64,000 nt of DNA from Myxococcus guangdongensis (GCF_024198255.1 NZ_JAJVKW010000001.1:62001-126000), one strand, 5' to 3'; positions 38,239-46,172 are shown, numbered from the stretch's first letter. Made by a program: numbers and translations. Notes: generated from the sequence alone by a model not told the origin.

Positions 38239-39555
38239 ATCGCATCGGAGCTGCTCATCATCTTGTTGCTCGTCCTGGCCAATGGCGTGTTCGCCGGGGC
38301 CGAGCTCGCCATCATTTCCATCCGAAGGACGCGGCTGAAGGAGCTGATGGAGCAGGGCAGTGGCTCCGCCAGGGCGGTGGAGGCCCTGCGGGCCAACCCC
38401 GAGCGGTTCCTCGCGACGGTGCAGATTGGCATCACCGTCATCGGCGCGACGGCGGCGGCCTTCGGTGGCGCGAGCATCGCCAACCGGCTGGCCCCGGTGC
38501 TGATGGAGCTGGGTCTGCCGGAGGCGACGGCGGACGAGGTGGCCCTGGCCGCGGTGGTCGTCTTCGTGTCGTTCCTGTCGCTGGTGCTCGGGGAGCTGGT
38601 GCCCAAGTCGTTGGCCCTGCGGGCCTCGGAGCGCTACGGGATGCTCATCGGCCGGCCCCTGCTGGGCCTGTCCTGGGTGATGCGGCCGGTGGTGTGGTTC
38701 CTCACGGCCAGCTCCAACGTGGTGCTGCGGCTGTTCGGGGACAGGACGAACTTCACCGAGAGCCGGCTGTCCGCGGAGGAGCTCCAGGCGCTGGTGGAGG
38801 AGGCCGCGAAGCAGGGCTCGTTGGACCCGAAGGCGGGTGAAATCGCCGCGCGCGCGTTCGAGATGGGCGACTTGACGGTGGGCGAGCTGATGGTGACGCG
38901 CGAGCAGATCGTCGCGCTGCGTCGCCACGCGAACGCGGATGAGATTCGCCAGATGCTGCTGGAGCGCGGGCACTCGCGGATGCCGGTGTTCGAGGGTTCA
39001 CTGGACAACATCGTCGGCTACGTCATCGCCAAGGACCTGCTGGCCGTGGCGTGGGAGGGGAACCTCATCGTGCTGGAGGACGTGCTCCGGCCGGCCTTCT
39101 TCCTGGTGGAGACGATGCGGGCCATGGACGCGCTGAAGGAGCTGCAGCGCCGTCGCATGCAGCTGGCCATCATCGTGGACGAGCGCGGCGGCGTGGTGGG
39201 CCTGGTGACGGTGGAGGACCTGGTCGAGGAGATGGTGGGCGACATCCTCAGCGAGTCGGAGACACCCGAGGAGCTGGTGCGACGCGAGAGCCCCGTGGCG
39301 GCGGTGGTGCAGGGCAGCGCGGCCATCCGCGACGTCAACCGCGAGCTGGGGTTGGAGCTGGCCGAGGACGGCGATTACTCCACGGTGGCGGGGTTGAGCA
39401 TCGCGCTCGCGGGCGGCGCCATCCCCGAGCCCGGCACGAAGCTGAAGACCAAGGACGGCCTGGAGCTGGAGGTGGTGGAGGCATCGCCCCGGCGCGTGCG
39501 CACGGTGCGCATCTTCCTGCCGCCGCCCCAGCCCGAGGAGGGCGACAGCGCCTGA
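38239..39555 (+). CDS. CNNM/CorC-family transporter with CBS pair, apparent ATC start
   Basis: A protein of about 438 residues with a DUF21 membrane domain (ILLLVLANGVFAGAELAIIS, then GELVPKSLALR), two CBS domains (about 205-330, including HSRMPVFEGSLDNIVGYV and RGGVVGLVTVEDLVEEM) and a CorC-HlyC domain. The family handles Mg/Co efflux or related ion traffic. No ATG, GTG or TTG begins the membrane helix at the expected place. AGGAGGG at 38227-38233 points to ATC at 38239. The TTG at 38263 is the first ordinary alternative and would cut eight residues of the first helix. Confidence 0.85.
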   Translation: MASELLIILLLVLANGVFAGAELAIISIRRTRLKELMEQGSGSARAVEALRANPERFLATVQIGITVIGATAAAFGGASIANRLAPVLMELGLPEATADEVALAAVVVFVSFLSLVLGELVPKSLALRASERYGMLIGRPLLGLSWVMRPVVWFLTASSNVVLRLFGDRTNFTESRLSAEELQALVEEAAKQGSLDPKAGEIAARAFEMGDLTVGELMVTREQIVALRRHANADEIRQMLLERGHSRMPVFEGSLDNIVGYVIAKDLLAVAWEGNLIVLEDVLRPAFFLVETMRAMDALKELQRRRMQLAIIVDERGGVVGLVTVEDLVEEMVGDILSESETPEELVRRESPVAAVVQGSAAIRDVNRELGLELAEDGDYSTVAGLSIALAGGAIPEPGTKLKTKDGLELEVVEASPRRVRTVRIFLPPPQPEEGDSA

Positions 39556-39564
39556 GGCCCGCGC

Positions 39565-40290
39565 TCACCCCGCGTCCATCAACCCCAGGGTGAGCGCCTT
39601 CACCACCGCCTGGACCTTGTTGGTGGCGTTGAGCTTGAGCAGCGCGTTGCCGATGTGGAAGTTCACGGTGCGCTCTGAGATGTCGAGGATGGTGCTGATG
39701 TCCGCGGACGTCTTGCCCTCCCCCGTCCAGAGCAGCACCTCGCGCTCGCGCGGGGTCAGCGCGGTGTCCACCTCGGGCGCGAGCCGGGGCACCAGCAGGC
39801 CCATCATCCGAGCGTGGAGCTGGTGGGCCGTCACCAGCATCGGCTGACGCAGCGCCTCCAGCGTGGCCTTGGAGAGCGGCTCGGGTGAGGCGCGGGCGAA
39901 GGTGAGCAGACCGAAGACGCCGTGCGCGGCCCAGCACGACTGGCTCACCGCGGAGGCCAGCCCGAAGGCGCGCGCGTCCTCGAGGAGTTGGGGGGCCTGG
40001 GCGAAGAGCGCGTCGGACCAGACCAGGAGCTCGGTGGTGCTCGCACCCAGGCGCACCACCGGGTCGACGCGGAGGTAATCGTGCGCGTGGTAGTGCGCCA
40101 TCCATCCAGGGGGATAGGAGTCGAAGGTGGCCACCGCGGGATGGGAGACGGGCCAGGGCATGCGCAACAGGTAGCCGCAGAAGTCGAAGCCCAGCGCCCG
40201 CGCCAGGGCATCCACGTGCTCGAACAAGGCCTGCGCATCCTCCACGCGCCGCGCCGGCGGTCCACGTGGAGGTCCCGAGTCGACGGACAC
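39565..40290 (-). CDS. LuxR-type acyl-homoserine-lactone receptor/transcription factor without a synthase
   Basis: A 241-residue LuxR-family protein. The N-terminal autoinducer-binding domain (about 17-160) keeps the invariant ligand-site residues with the TraR spacing: Trp63, Tyr67, Asp76-Pro77 and Trp91, plus a Gly near 124. The C-terminal LuxR helix-turn-helix (176-235) reads LTPREREVLLWTGEGKTSAD then ISERTVNFHIGNALLKL. I start at the GTG at 40290, with GGGGGTGG upstream, which gives the normal family length. No LuxI is in the window. It lies 125 bases downstream of nanE on the same strand, so the lux-box promoter ahead of nanE may also feed it. A TTATAT -10-like element lies at 40336-40331. 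Confidence 0.88.
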   Translation of the reverse strand: MSVDSGPPRGPPARRVEDAQALFEHVDALARALGFDFCGYLLRMPWPVSHPAVATFDSYPPGWMAHYHAHDYLRVDPVVRLGASTTELLVWSDALFAQAPQLLEDARAFGLASAVSQSCWAAHGVFGLLTFARASPEPLSKATLEALRQPMLVTAHQLHARMMGLLVPRLAPEVDTALTPREREVLLWTGEGKTSADISTILDISERTVNFHIGNALLKLNATNKVQAVVKALTLGLMDAG

Positions 40291-40414
40291 ACCCACCCCC
40301 AGGCTCCAAACGACTGGCACTGGGTGGAGGATATAAACAGCCCGCCTCCGGCGGACCAGCCCCGATGACTGTCTTTGCTCCACGAGGGCATGACGTCTGG
40401 CCCGCACCGAGTCC

Positions 40415-41107
40415 TCAGCGCGCGCGGAGGGCCCTGGCGAAGGTCGAGGTGATGAATTGAGGGCGGGTGATGGCGCTGCCCACGACGACCAGGTCCGAGC
40501 CGAGCCGCAGCGTCCGGGCGGCCTGGGCTGGCGTCGAGATACCTCCCTCGGCCACCAGCGGGCACCGCACCACGGCGGCGCGAAGTTTCCGCAGGTGCTC
40601 GAAGTCATCGTCGGAGAGGTGGCGCCCGGCGGTCTCCTGGGTGAAGCCATACAGCGCGCTGGAGACACAGTCGAACCCCAGCTCCTGGGCGAGCGAGGCC
40701 TCGCGGACGGTGGCCACCTCCGCCATCAACGGGACGTCCGGGTAGCGGGCGCGGACCGTCCTGACCAGGTCCGGGAGCGACTGTCCTTCCGGACGCCAGC
40801 GCTCCGTCGCGTCGATGCCCACCAGCTGGGCGCCGGCGTCCACGACCTCGGCCACCTCCGCGAGCGTCGGCGTGACGCTCACCGTCGAGTCGGGATACTC
40901 GCGGAGGAGGACGCCGATGAGCGGCAGTGGGACCTTCGCGCGAATCGCGGCGAGCTCCGCGGGCCCGTTGGCGAGGATGCCCTGGGCGCCTCCCCTGGCC
41001 GCCGCGACGGCCATTGCGACCATGAACGCGCTGCCGTGGAGTGGCTCCCCGGGCAGGGCCTCGCAGGCCACCACGAGGCCTCCCTGGAGTTGCTGGAGCA
41101 GCCTCAT
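40415..41107 (-). CDS. nanE: N-acetylmannosamine-6-phosphate 2-epimerase
   Basis: A 230-residue TIM-barrel NanE. It begins with the strand GGLVVACEALPGEPL and includes PLIGVLLREYPDSTV, LVGIDATERWRPEG, LMAEVATVREA, FDCVSSALYGFT and CPLVAEGGISTPAQA, all typical. It converts ManNAc-6-P to GlcNAc-6-P in sialic acid or amino-sugar salvage. No nanA, nanK or nagA gene is nearby. Its ATG overlaps the stop of a 56-codon gene (ATGA). It appears to be driven by a LuxR-type promoter, an unusual link. Confidence 0.88.
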   Translation of the reverse strand: MRLLQQLQGGLVVACEALPGEPLHGSAFMVAMAVAAARGGAQGILANGPAELAAIRAKVPLPLIGVLLREYPDSTVSVTPTLAEVAEVVDAGAQLVGIDATERWRPEGQSLPDLVRTVRARYPDVPLMAEVATVREASLAQELGFDCVSSALYGFTQETAGRHLSDDDFEHLRKLRAAVVRCPLVAEGGISTPAQAARTLRLGSDLVVVGSAITRPQFITSTFARALRAR

Positions 41108-41274
41108 CCGGTGACCCACTCCGGTTGGCGGTCGCGCACGTCGCTCCGCGGCAGGTCTCCCAGCGAGTGGCGCACCGCGGGCACCTCGATACCCCGAGGC
41201 CAGGGCCAGGGGGCGACGTCCTCGGAGGGGCTCCCCAGTTCGTCGAAAGGGCGCTGTCCGGCGGTGGTGGGCAT
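41104..41274 (-). CDS. Small protein translationally coupled to nanE
   Basis: A 56-codon open frame starting MPTTAGQRPFDELG. It has an excellent GGGAGGT site five bases before the ATG at 41274, and its stop overlaps the nanE start. The product is Pro/Trp/Arg-rich (APWPWPRGIEVP) with no membrane segment and no cysteines. I do not recognise it. It could be a genuine small protein, a leader that couples nanE translation, or the precursor of a small modified peptide. It is the first gene behind the lux-box promoter. Confidence 0.6.
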   Translation of the reverse strand: MPTTAGQRPFDELGSPSEDVAPWPWPRGIEVPAVRHSLGDLPRSDVRDRQPEWVTG

Positions 41275-41651
41275 TGACGACCTCCCGTGCGAAGGGTTCC
41301 CCTGAGTTAAAGCCAGACACCCGGACGGGAAACCTGTCAGGACTGACAGGATGAGCGCCCGACAGAGGGGCCACGCACCGGGCGACGCCGGAGCCGCCTG
41401 GCGAATCCCAGACACCCACGGCGGACGCCCGCGCTTTCTCGACGTGTCAGACACTGTGACGCGCGGCGGGTCCTTGGGGACACGGAGCCTGCGCTTTACT
41501 GACGGAGACTCGGTGACATGAATCTCATCGGTTGGGTGGAAACCGCCCCTCGGTGAGTCATTGCGTGAATGAATTGACCCAGTTCAATACACCCATGCGA
41601 TTCGCCTAACGTGGTCGTGCCTCATTGCGAGGCCATTGACCGGAGCCAGAC
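41275..41651. other. Divergent intergenic region
   Basis: It holds the lux-box promoter on the minus strand, and on the plus strand the leader of the lipoprotein gene. A TTGACC and a TAACGT element lie around 41575-41615, but their spacing does not give a confident promoter. No gene is seen. Confidence 0.5.
41306..41351 (-). promoter_or_regulatory. Lux box and class II LuxR-type promoter
   Basis: ACCTGTCAGGACTGACAGGA (41332-41351) contains the perfect inverted repeat CCTGTCAG-GA-CTGACAGG and matches the lux box form ACCTGT-N8-ACAGG. On the minus strand a -10-like TTAACT lies at 41311-41306. Exactly 20 bases separate box and -10, which is the geometry of LuxR-activated promoters with the box centred at -42.5. 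The predicted start near 41299 leaves a 25-nt leader to the small gene. Confidence 0.75.
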
Positions 41652-42797
41652 ATGACACGTGCATATGGATTCCCCGCGCTCGCGGCGCTGTTGCTCTTGG
41701 GCGGCTGCGACGGCAGCTCTTCCGAAGTGGGCGCGCCATCCTCATTGCAGACACAGGAGGCAGCGGTAGGTGAGTTGGACCTGGCGGTGGTGGACCTGGT
41801 GGCGTCCTGCCAGGCCACGGCGCTGACGCTGTCCGCGGCGGTGCAGAACCTGGGGGCCACCGGCATCGCCGGCTCGACGGCGGCCATCTACGCGGGCGAG
41901 CCGGGCGCGGGAGGCACGCGCCTGGGCATCGTCAGTGTTCCCTTCCTGGTGGGCGGCGAGCGCTTCCCCTTCCAGCTCTCCTTCACGGTGCCGGAGGGAA
42001 CCCAGCGGGTGGTGGTGCTCGCGGACGACGACGGAATCTTCGACGAGGGGGACGAGGCGAACAACCGCGCCGCGTTCGACTTCCTGGTTCCGTGCGCGAC
42101 CAATCAGCTGCCCGTGGCGAACTGCCAGGACGTCACCGTCCCGGCGGACGCGACCTGCCGGGGTGTGGCCTCGGTGGACAACGGCTCGTTCGACCCGGAT
42201 GTCTTCCCGGGGCCGTTCAGCGTGAGCCAGACGCCCGCGGGCCCGTTCTCCCTGGGGACGACGCCCGTCCGCCAGGACGTGACGGATGGCGCCAGCACAA
42301 GCACCTGTGCCGCGACGGTGAACGTGGTCGACGTCACCGCGCCCACGCCAGGCGCGAGCCGGGGCATCACCCTGACGCCCTCGGCCGGTTCCGACTATGT
42401 GCTGGTGTCGCTGGATGACTGCGCCCTGCCGGCCACGGACAACTGTGGCGGCACGCTGCCCCTGGCACAGGCGGGGACGCTGCTGCGCGTCACCTCCGAC
42501 GAGCAGAACGATGCGCTGTCATTGCTGCGGTTGTTGGCCTGTGACGACATCAAGCTGAGCGCGGATGGCAAGTCCGCGCTGGTGCGAGCCGAGGCGGCGC
42601 TCCTGGGCAATGGCCGCGTCTACACGTTCGTCTATGGCGTGAAGGACAACGCGGGCAACCAGTCCGTGGGCTCCTGCCAGGTCCGGGTCCCCGCGCTGCT
42701 CGGCAATCCCGCGGTCGACTCGGGGGCACGGTATTGCCAGGGTGAGGGCTGCCCCTCGGGGACGACGTACCCCGGGCTGCTCTGCTCGCTGCTGTAG
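41652..42797 (+). CDS. Lipoprotein with CARDB-like and HYR-like adhesion domains
   Basis: A 381-residue exported protein. LAALLLLGGCDGSS gives a lipobox with Cys near residue 18. A CARDB-type beta domain follows (about 40-145, with FDEGDEANNRAAFDF), then an HYR-like Ig domain (about 150-225, starting NQLPVANCQDVTVPAD and ending CAATVNVVDVTAP). A second beta region with paired cysteines and a Cys-rich end (RYCQGEGCPSG) completes it. It is a surface protein of unknown partner. It is followed by a strong hairpin terminator. Confidence 0.78.
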   Translation: MTRAYGFPALAALLLLGGCDGSSSEVGAPSSLQTQEAAVGELDLAVVDLVASCQATALTLSAAVQNLGATGIAGSTAAIYAGEPGAGGTRLGIVSVPFLVGGERFPFQLSFTVPEGTQRVVVLADDDGIFDEGDEANNRAAFDFLVPCATNQLPVANCQDVTVPADATCRGVASVDNGSFDPDVFPGPFSVSQTPAGPFSLGTTPVRQDVTDGASTSTCAATVNVVDVTAPTPGASRGITLTPSAGSDYVLVSLDDCALPATDNCGGTLPLAQAGTLLRVTSDEQNDALSLLRLLACDDIKLSADGKSALVRAEAALLGNGRVYTFVYGVKDNAGNQSVGSCQVRVPALLGNPAVDSGARYCQGEGCPSGTTYPGLLCSLL

Positions 42798-42812
42798 TTC
42801 ATGGGAGGCATG

Positions 42813-42845
42813 GCACTCCGCCCGGATTCGCTCTGGGCGGAGTGC
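42813..42845 (+). terminator. Hairpin terminator of the lipoprotein gene
   Basis: GCACTCCGCCC and GGGCGGAGTGC form a perfect 11-bp stem with an 11-base loop, 15 bases after the stop. No U-run follows. Confidence 0.6.
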
Positions 42846-42957
42846 TGTCAATGCCTCTCAGCCTCCGACGGATGGGCCGGGCGCTGAATCCTGCATTCCC
42901 GGGATGGCCTGGAGTGCTGCTTTTGTAATATGGTTACATCCTCCCCAAGGAGGAACA

Positions 42958-43356
42958 ATGTCGACGAGATATTTCATTGGTGCGGCACTGGGAATGCTGG
43001 TGGCCGTGGCCATGGGCTGTGGAGCGCCGTCTGCTGAAGAGGTGGTAGGGGTGGAGGGGGTCGAGGAGGTCTCGCGGGAGCTGTCGACCTGTTCGGCGGC
43101 CTGCGCCACGGGGTCGGTGACCTGTCCGTCGGGCACGACGGTCTGCTCCGCCCAGGACAACTCCGGGGTGACGTGCAACGGGACGTTCATCGCGTGCCCC
43201 ACGACGCCCCCGGCGTGTGGCGGACTGCCGCAGTGCAGAGACCTGGTGGGAAGCAGTTGCGCCCTCGGCTCCAGGGAGCCGTGCTGCACGGCATCGGGAG
43301 CCGAGAGCTTCTGCGTCTGTACCCTCAGTGGAATCCTGCGCTGCAACGCACTCTAG
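42958..43356 (+). CDS. Small cysteine-rich lipoprotein
   Basis: A 132-residue protein behind a perfect AAGGAGGA site. GMLVAVAMGCGAPS gives the lipid-anchored Cys near residue 21. An acidic spacer and a domain with about 14 cysteines follow (CSAACATGSVTC, REPCCTASGAESFCVC), so it is likely disulfide-bonded. I do not recognise the family. It is not obviously in an operon. Confidence 0.72.
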   Translation: MSTRYFIGAALGMLVAVAMGCGAPSAEEVVGVEGVEEVSRELSTCSAACATGSVTCPSGTTVCSAQDNSGVTCNGTFIACPTTPPACGGLPQCRDLVGSSCALGSREPCCTASGAESFCVCTLSGILRCNAL

Positions 43357-43706
43357 GCAGAGTCCGAGTGGCCTTGACTCGCCTCCAGACGACTGCCCGT
43401 TGAGGTCGTGTGAGCTCATCCGGGCGGATGATGGAGGGCTCCATAGGACATAAGCCCGGGGCGCCAGAGGTAGGCCCCGGCACCCTCTACCGGCAGGAGC
43501 CCCCACACCGCCCAGCCCCCCATCGAGCCCTCATGTCGGGAGTCCTCTGGGAGGACTCCCGACATGAGGGCCTCCGTGCCTGCTTGCCCCTAGGGCACGG
43601 AGGCGGCCGCAAATAGCCGGCGGTGTCACCTCACCAGCCCCAGGCCGAATGTGTGCTTGCGTCGGCAAGGAAGTTCGGCTACTTGTCCCCTCGCCTCAGC
43701 GGTTCT
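43357..43706. other. Gene-free stretch upstream of tRNA-Arg
   Basis: No protein is supported. It contains two consecutive strong hairpins (43528-43603) and the presumed tRNA promoter. Confidence 0.55.
43528..43603. repeat. Perfect 20-bp inverted repeat followed by a second hairpin
   Basis: CCCTCATGTCGGGAGTCCTC (43528-43547) is the exact reverse complement of 43551-43570, with a three-base TGG loop. Immediately after, CCTCCGTGCC (43571-43580) pairs with GGCACGGAGG (43594-43603). Neither has a U-run. It could be a terminator for the small lipoprotein, a structured small RNA, or a REP-like element. Confidence 0.65.
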
Positions 43707-43780
<74 letters not shown>

Positions 43781-44100
43781 CAGGGACAACCGCCCGGTCT
43801 TCCTCAGGAAACTGATGGAGACCGGGCGGGAAATCCTGCCCTCCGCGAGGCTCCCCCACAGCTTCCGACCTCTTCAGCGCCAGCCTCCAGGACGATGGCC
43901 CTCGCCTGTCGAGACGCCCTGGCGTGGAGAGCCGCCGCTACCGCGAGCATTCCCCGCGGACCCGCAGGGAACAGCGACGCCGCAGCCGGCGTCACGCCAC
44001 GGCTCCGCGAGAGCCATCACTCAATCCGAGACACGAAATCCGCAGGCAGGCCGTCACACGGCTCGTGATACCGATATCGCCAGAATCGCGGACAGTGCGG
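43781..44100. other. Gene-free stretch after the tRNA
   Basis: Apart from the hairpin at its start I see nothing coding. There is no integrase and no duplicated tRNA end that would mark an integrated element. Confidence 0.5.
43790..43829 (+). terminator. Hairpin after tRNA-Arg
   Basis: CCGCCCGGTCT and AGACCGGGCGG form a perfect 11-bp stem with an 18-base loop, ten bases after the tRNA. It is probably the transcription end, though the U-run is missing. Confidence 0.5.
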
Positions 44101-44406
44101 TCACGGTTCATCTCCTGGCACGAGACTGGTCGAGCCCCCCTCGCAAATCGGCCCCAATTCCACGCGCACCCAGGGGGTCTTCCGCGAAATGATTGGCTCT
44201 CGCCCGCAAGCGCATGAGGAAATCCACAGCACCGTCGTGTACGTCGCATCGCTGTAATAGTAATAGGTATAGGTGTTCGTACAGAGGGCAAGGGACTCCA
44301 CGTCCTCAGCCTGAGCGCTCTCGGACTGGGCCGTCTCGACAGAGCCTTCGCCCGCCCCCAACAACACACCCAGCGACATCACGAGAACGACAGGTAGCGA
44401 GGACAT
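44101..44406 (-). CDS. Small exported peptide resembling DUF6289
   Basis: A 101-residue protein with a short export signal (LPVVLVMSLGVLLGAGEG). Its mature part is marked by CTNTYTYYYYSDATYTTV and then SSCACGRE, a Tyr-rich pattern I associate with small secreted DUF6289-type peptides. Four cysteines could form two disulfides. GGAGGTGAC precedes the ATG at 44406. It stands alone; function unknown. Confidence 0.65.
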   Translation of the reverse strand: MSSLPVVLVMSLGVLLGAGEGSVETAQSESAQAEDVESLALCTNTYTYYYYSDATYTTVLWISSCACGREPIISRKTPWVRVELGPICEGGSTSLVPGDEP

Positions 44407-45058
44407 GTCACCTCCATGAACGGCGGATGAAACTCCGGTCCGAACCCCAGGCACTGGAGCCAATCCCATACTACTCGCCACCATCCACGACACACAACCA
44501 GGGCCCAAGTCTCGTACGGCATTGCGAGGTTGTCTTTGCCCCTCGGAAACCCCGCATCAGCCCATCCTCCTCGGCGCCGTCGTGACCCTCTCCGTGGGTT
44601 GACGTTCGCCCACGGCACTTCCGCACGCCGCCGTCTCCATCGCCGTCATCGCCATCCTACGGACAGCCGCGACGCGGCTGTTCCGCGGACTCGAAGGCAT
44701 CCACTGCGAACTCGCGCTCGGCCCCATCCGCCTCCAGCGTGCTCGGCCCACGAGTCCTGCTCGGAATGCGCGCGGCCCCGCGCGGCCACTCCCGGACTGG
44801 TGATGGGAACGGGCGCCGGTCACATCCTCGGCTGGTACAGCGCGTCAGGAATCCTCGCGGCACTCGCCTGGTCGCGAGACACACGGGTCCCCATCGTCGC
44901 GAAGACGCAGCCTGGACCCAACACCCTCACGCTCCATCACATTCCCACCGGGAGACCTTCGTTTTTTCGAAGCCTCCCCGGGGCTTTTCCTATTGGCGCG
45001 AAACTCCGCGGGCCAGCAGATAGGAGAGAGGCCCATGGTGGGCCGGAAGGAGCCGAGG
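44407..45058. other. Gene-poor stretch upstream of the HPF gene
   Basis: Open frames are Arg/Pro-rich and lack ribosome sites. One plus-strand frame near 44625-44800 reads hydrophobic (VSIAVIAILRTAATRLF) but has no start codon and may be a gene remnant. Nothing else is supported. Confidence 0.45.
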
Positions 45059-45424
45059 ATGCGAATCGAAATCCGAGCCCGACACTTCACCCTCACCGAG
45101 ACCCTCCGCACCCACGTCGAGCGCCGCGCGCGCTTCGCCATGGGACGACTGTCGGACCGGGTCCGCGAGGTGACGGTGCGCTTGGAAGACATCAACGGCC
45201 CACGCGGAGGCGTGGACAAGGTGGCGAAGGTCACGGTGCGCCTGGAGCACGGCGGACAGCTCGCGTCGGAGGCGATGGACGCGACCTTCCCCGGCGCGGT
45301 GGACCGGGCCCTGGAGCGCGCCGGGCACGCCGTGGGCAAGGCACTGGGACGCTCGCACCGCCAGGACAGCGAGAGCGTGAGGACCGGCCCCTGGGAAGCC
45401 GAGGAGCAGCCCAGCCCCCTGTGA
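45059..45424 (+). CDS. hpf: Short-form ribosome hibernation promoting factor
   Basis: A 121-residue S30AE-domain protein. It begins MRIEIRARHFTLTETLRTHV and shows the beta-alpha-beta-beta-beta-alpha pattern, with VREVTVRLEDINGPRGG. It lacks the C-terminal domain of long HPF. It binds the ribosome decoding centre in stationary phase. An AAGGAG six bases before the ATG at 45059 supports that start; 45035 is also possible. A clear hairpin follows. Confidence 0.86.
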   Translation: MRIEIRARHFTLTETLRTHVERRARFAMGRLSDRVREVTVRLEDINGPRGGVDKVAKVTVRLEHGGQLASEAMDATFPGAVDRALERAGHAVGKALGRSHRQDSESVRTGPWEAEEQPSPL

Positions 45425-45440
45425 GGTGAAGCACCGCCGC

Positions 45441-45463
45441 GGGCCCTTCTCCCCGAAGGGCCC
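45441..45463 (+). terminator. Hairpin terminator of the HPF gene
   Basis: GGGCCCTTC and GAAGGGCCC form a perfect 9-bp stem around a five-base loop, 16 bases after the stop. Confidence 0.6.
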
Positions 45464-45535
45464 CGGCGATGTCAGGATGGGTCCATGACGCGCGGGGCCT
45501 GAGCGCTCGCGCGTCCCTTTCCTGGAGGCTTTCCG

Positions 45536-46090
45536 ATGCAGACGGCGGGGACGGGCGTGCTGGCGCGAGGACGGGCCGCGTGGGCCCGGGCAAGGCAGCG
45601 CTGGTGGGTGCGCTGGGGCGTGGACCTGGTGCTGCTGGCGCTCGTCTTCACCGCCGTCGCGGCCTGGCAGACCCGGCACCTGCCCGGCTCCGGAGCCCCC
45701 GCGCCGGACTTCACCCTGCGGACCCTCTCGGGAGAGACGGTGTCGCTCGCCTCGCTGCGAGGCAAACCCGTGGTGCTCGCATTCTGGGCCCCGTGGTGCG
45801 GCGTGTGCGGCGCCGAGTCCTCCAACCTCTCCCAGCTTCGTCGCGTCGCCGGAGACTCCGCGCACGTCGTGTCCGTGGCCCTGGCCTACGAAGACGTGGC
45901 CGCCGTGCAGCGCTTCGCCGAGGAGCACACGGTGGACTACCCGGTGCTCCTCGGCGACGACTCGATACAGCAAGCGTGGCGGGTGAACATGTTCCCCACC
46001 GTGTTCTTCCTGTCCGCCGAGGGACGCATCGAGCGCTCCGTGGTGGGCTACACCACCCTGCTCGGCCTGTCCTGGCGGTGGATGTTGTAG
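45536..46090 (+). CDS. Membrane-anchored TlpA/ResA-like thioredoxin-fold protein
   Basis: A 184-residue protein with one N-terminal membrane helix (about 29-44) and a periplasmic thioredoxin-like domain. PAPDFTLRTLSGETVSL leads to the redox motif FWAPWCGVC (Cys88, Cys91), and the cis-Pro is in NMFPTVFFL. It probably reduces or transfers disulfides in the periplasm. A GGAGG site precedes the ATG. There is no partner gene nearby. Confidence 0.88.
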   Translation: MQTAGTGVLARGRAAWARARQRWWVRWGVDLVLLALVFTAVAAWQTRHLPGSGAPAPDFTLRTLSGETVSLASLRGKPVVLAFWAPWCGVCGAESSNLSQLRRVAGDSAHVVSVALAYEDVAAVQRFAEEHTVDYPVLLGDDSIQQAWRVNMFPTVFFLSAEGRIERSVVGYTTLLGLSWRWML

Positions 46091-46149
46091 AGTCCGGAGC
46101 ACCTCTCGGAGCCAACGGATGGGAACGACCAAATCCGCAGATGAGTGAG

Positions 46150-46172
46150 CCGCGGCGACCCTGTTGCCGCGG
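46150..46172 (+). promoter_or_regulatory. Leader hairpin upstream of the exporter gene
   Basis: CCGCGGC and GCCGCGG form a perfect 7-bp stem with a nine-base loop, about 80 bases before the exporter start. Some chloramphenicol exporters are controlled by leader attenuation. I found no short leader peptide here, so a regulatory role is speculative. Confidence 0.3.

Noticed and set aside
41436..41460. Second lux-box-like palindrome (TGTCAGACACTGTGAC)
   Set aside because: The arms do not match in the 20-bp lux-box register and no promoter lies at the right distance.
44115..44135. TGGCAC resembling a sigma-54 -24 element
   Set aside because: No matching -12 GC at the required spacing, and it lies inside the small peptide gene.
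44625..44800. Hydrophobic frame reading VSIAVIAILRTAATRLF
   Set aside because: No start codon or ribosome site; at most a gene remnant, so not called.
44530..45429. Plus-strand 299-codon frame running across the HPF gene
   Set aside because: Out of frame with HPF and composed of Arg/Pro/Gly; no family match.
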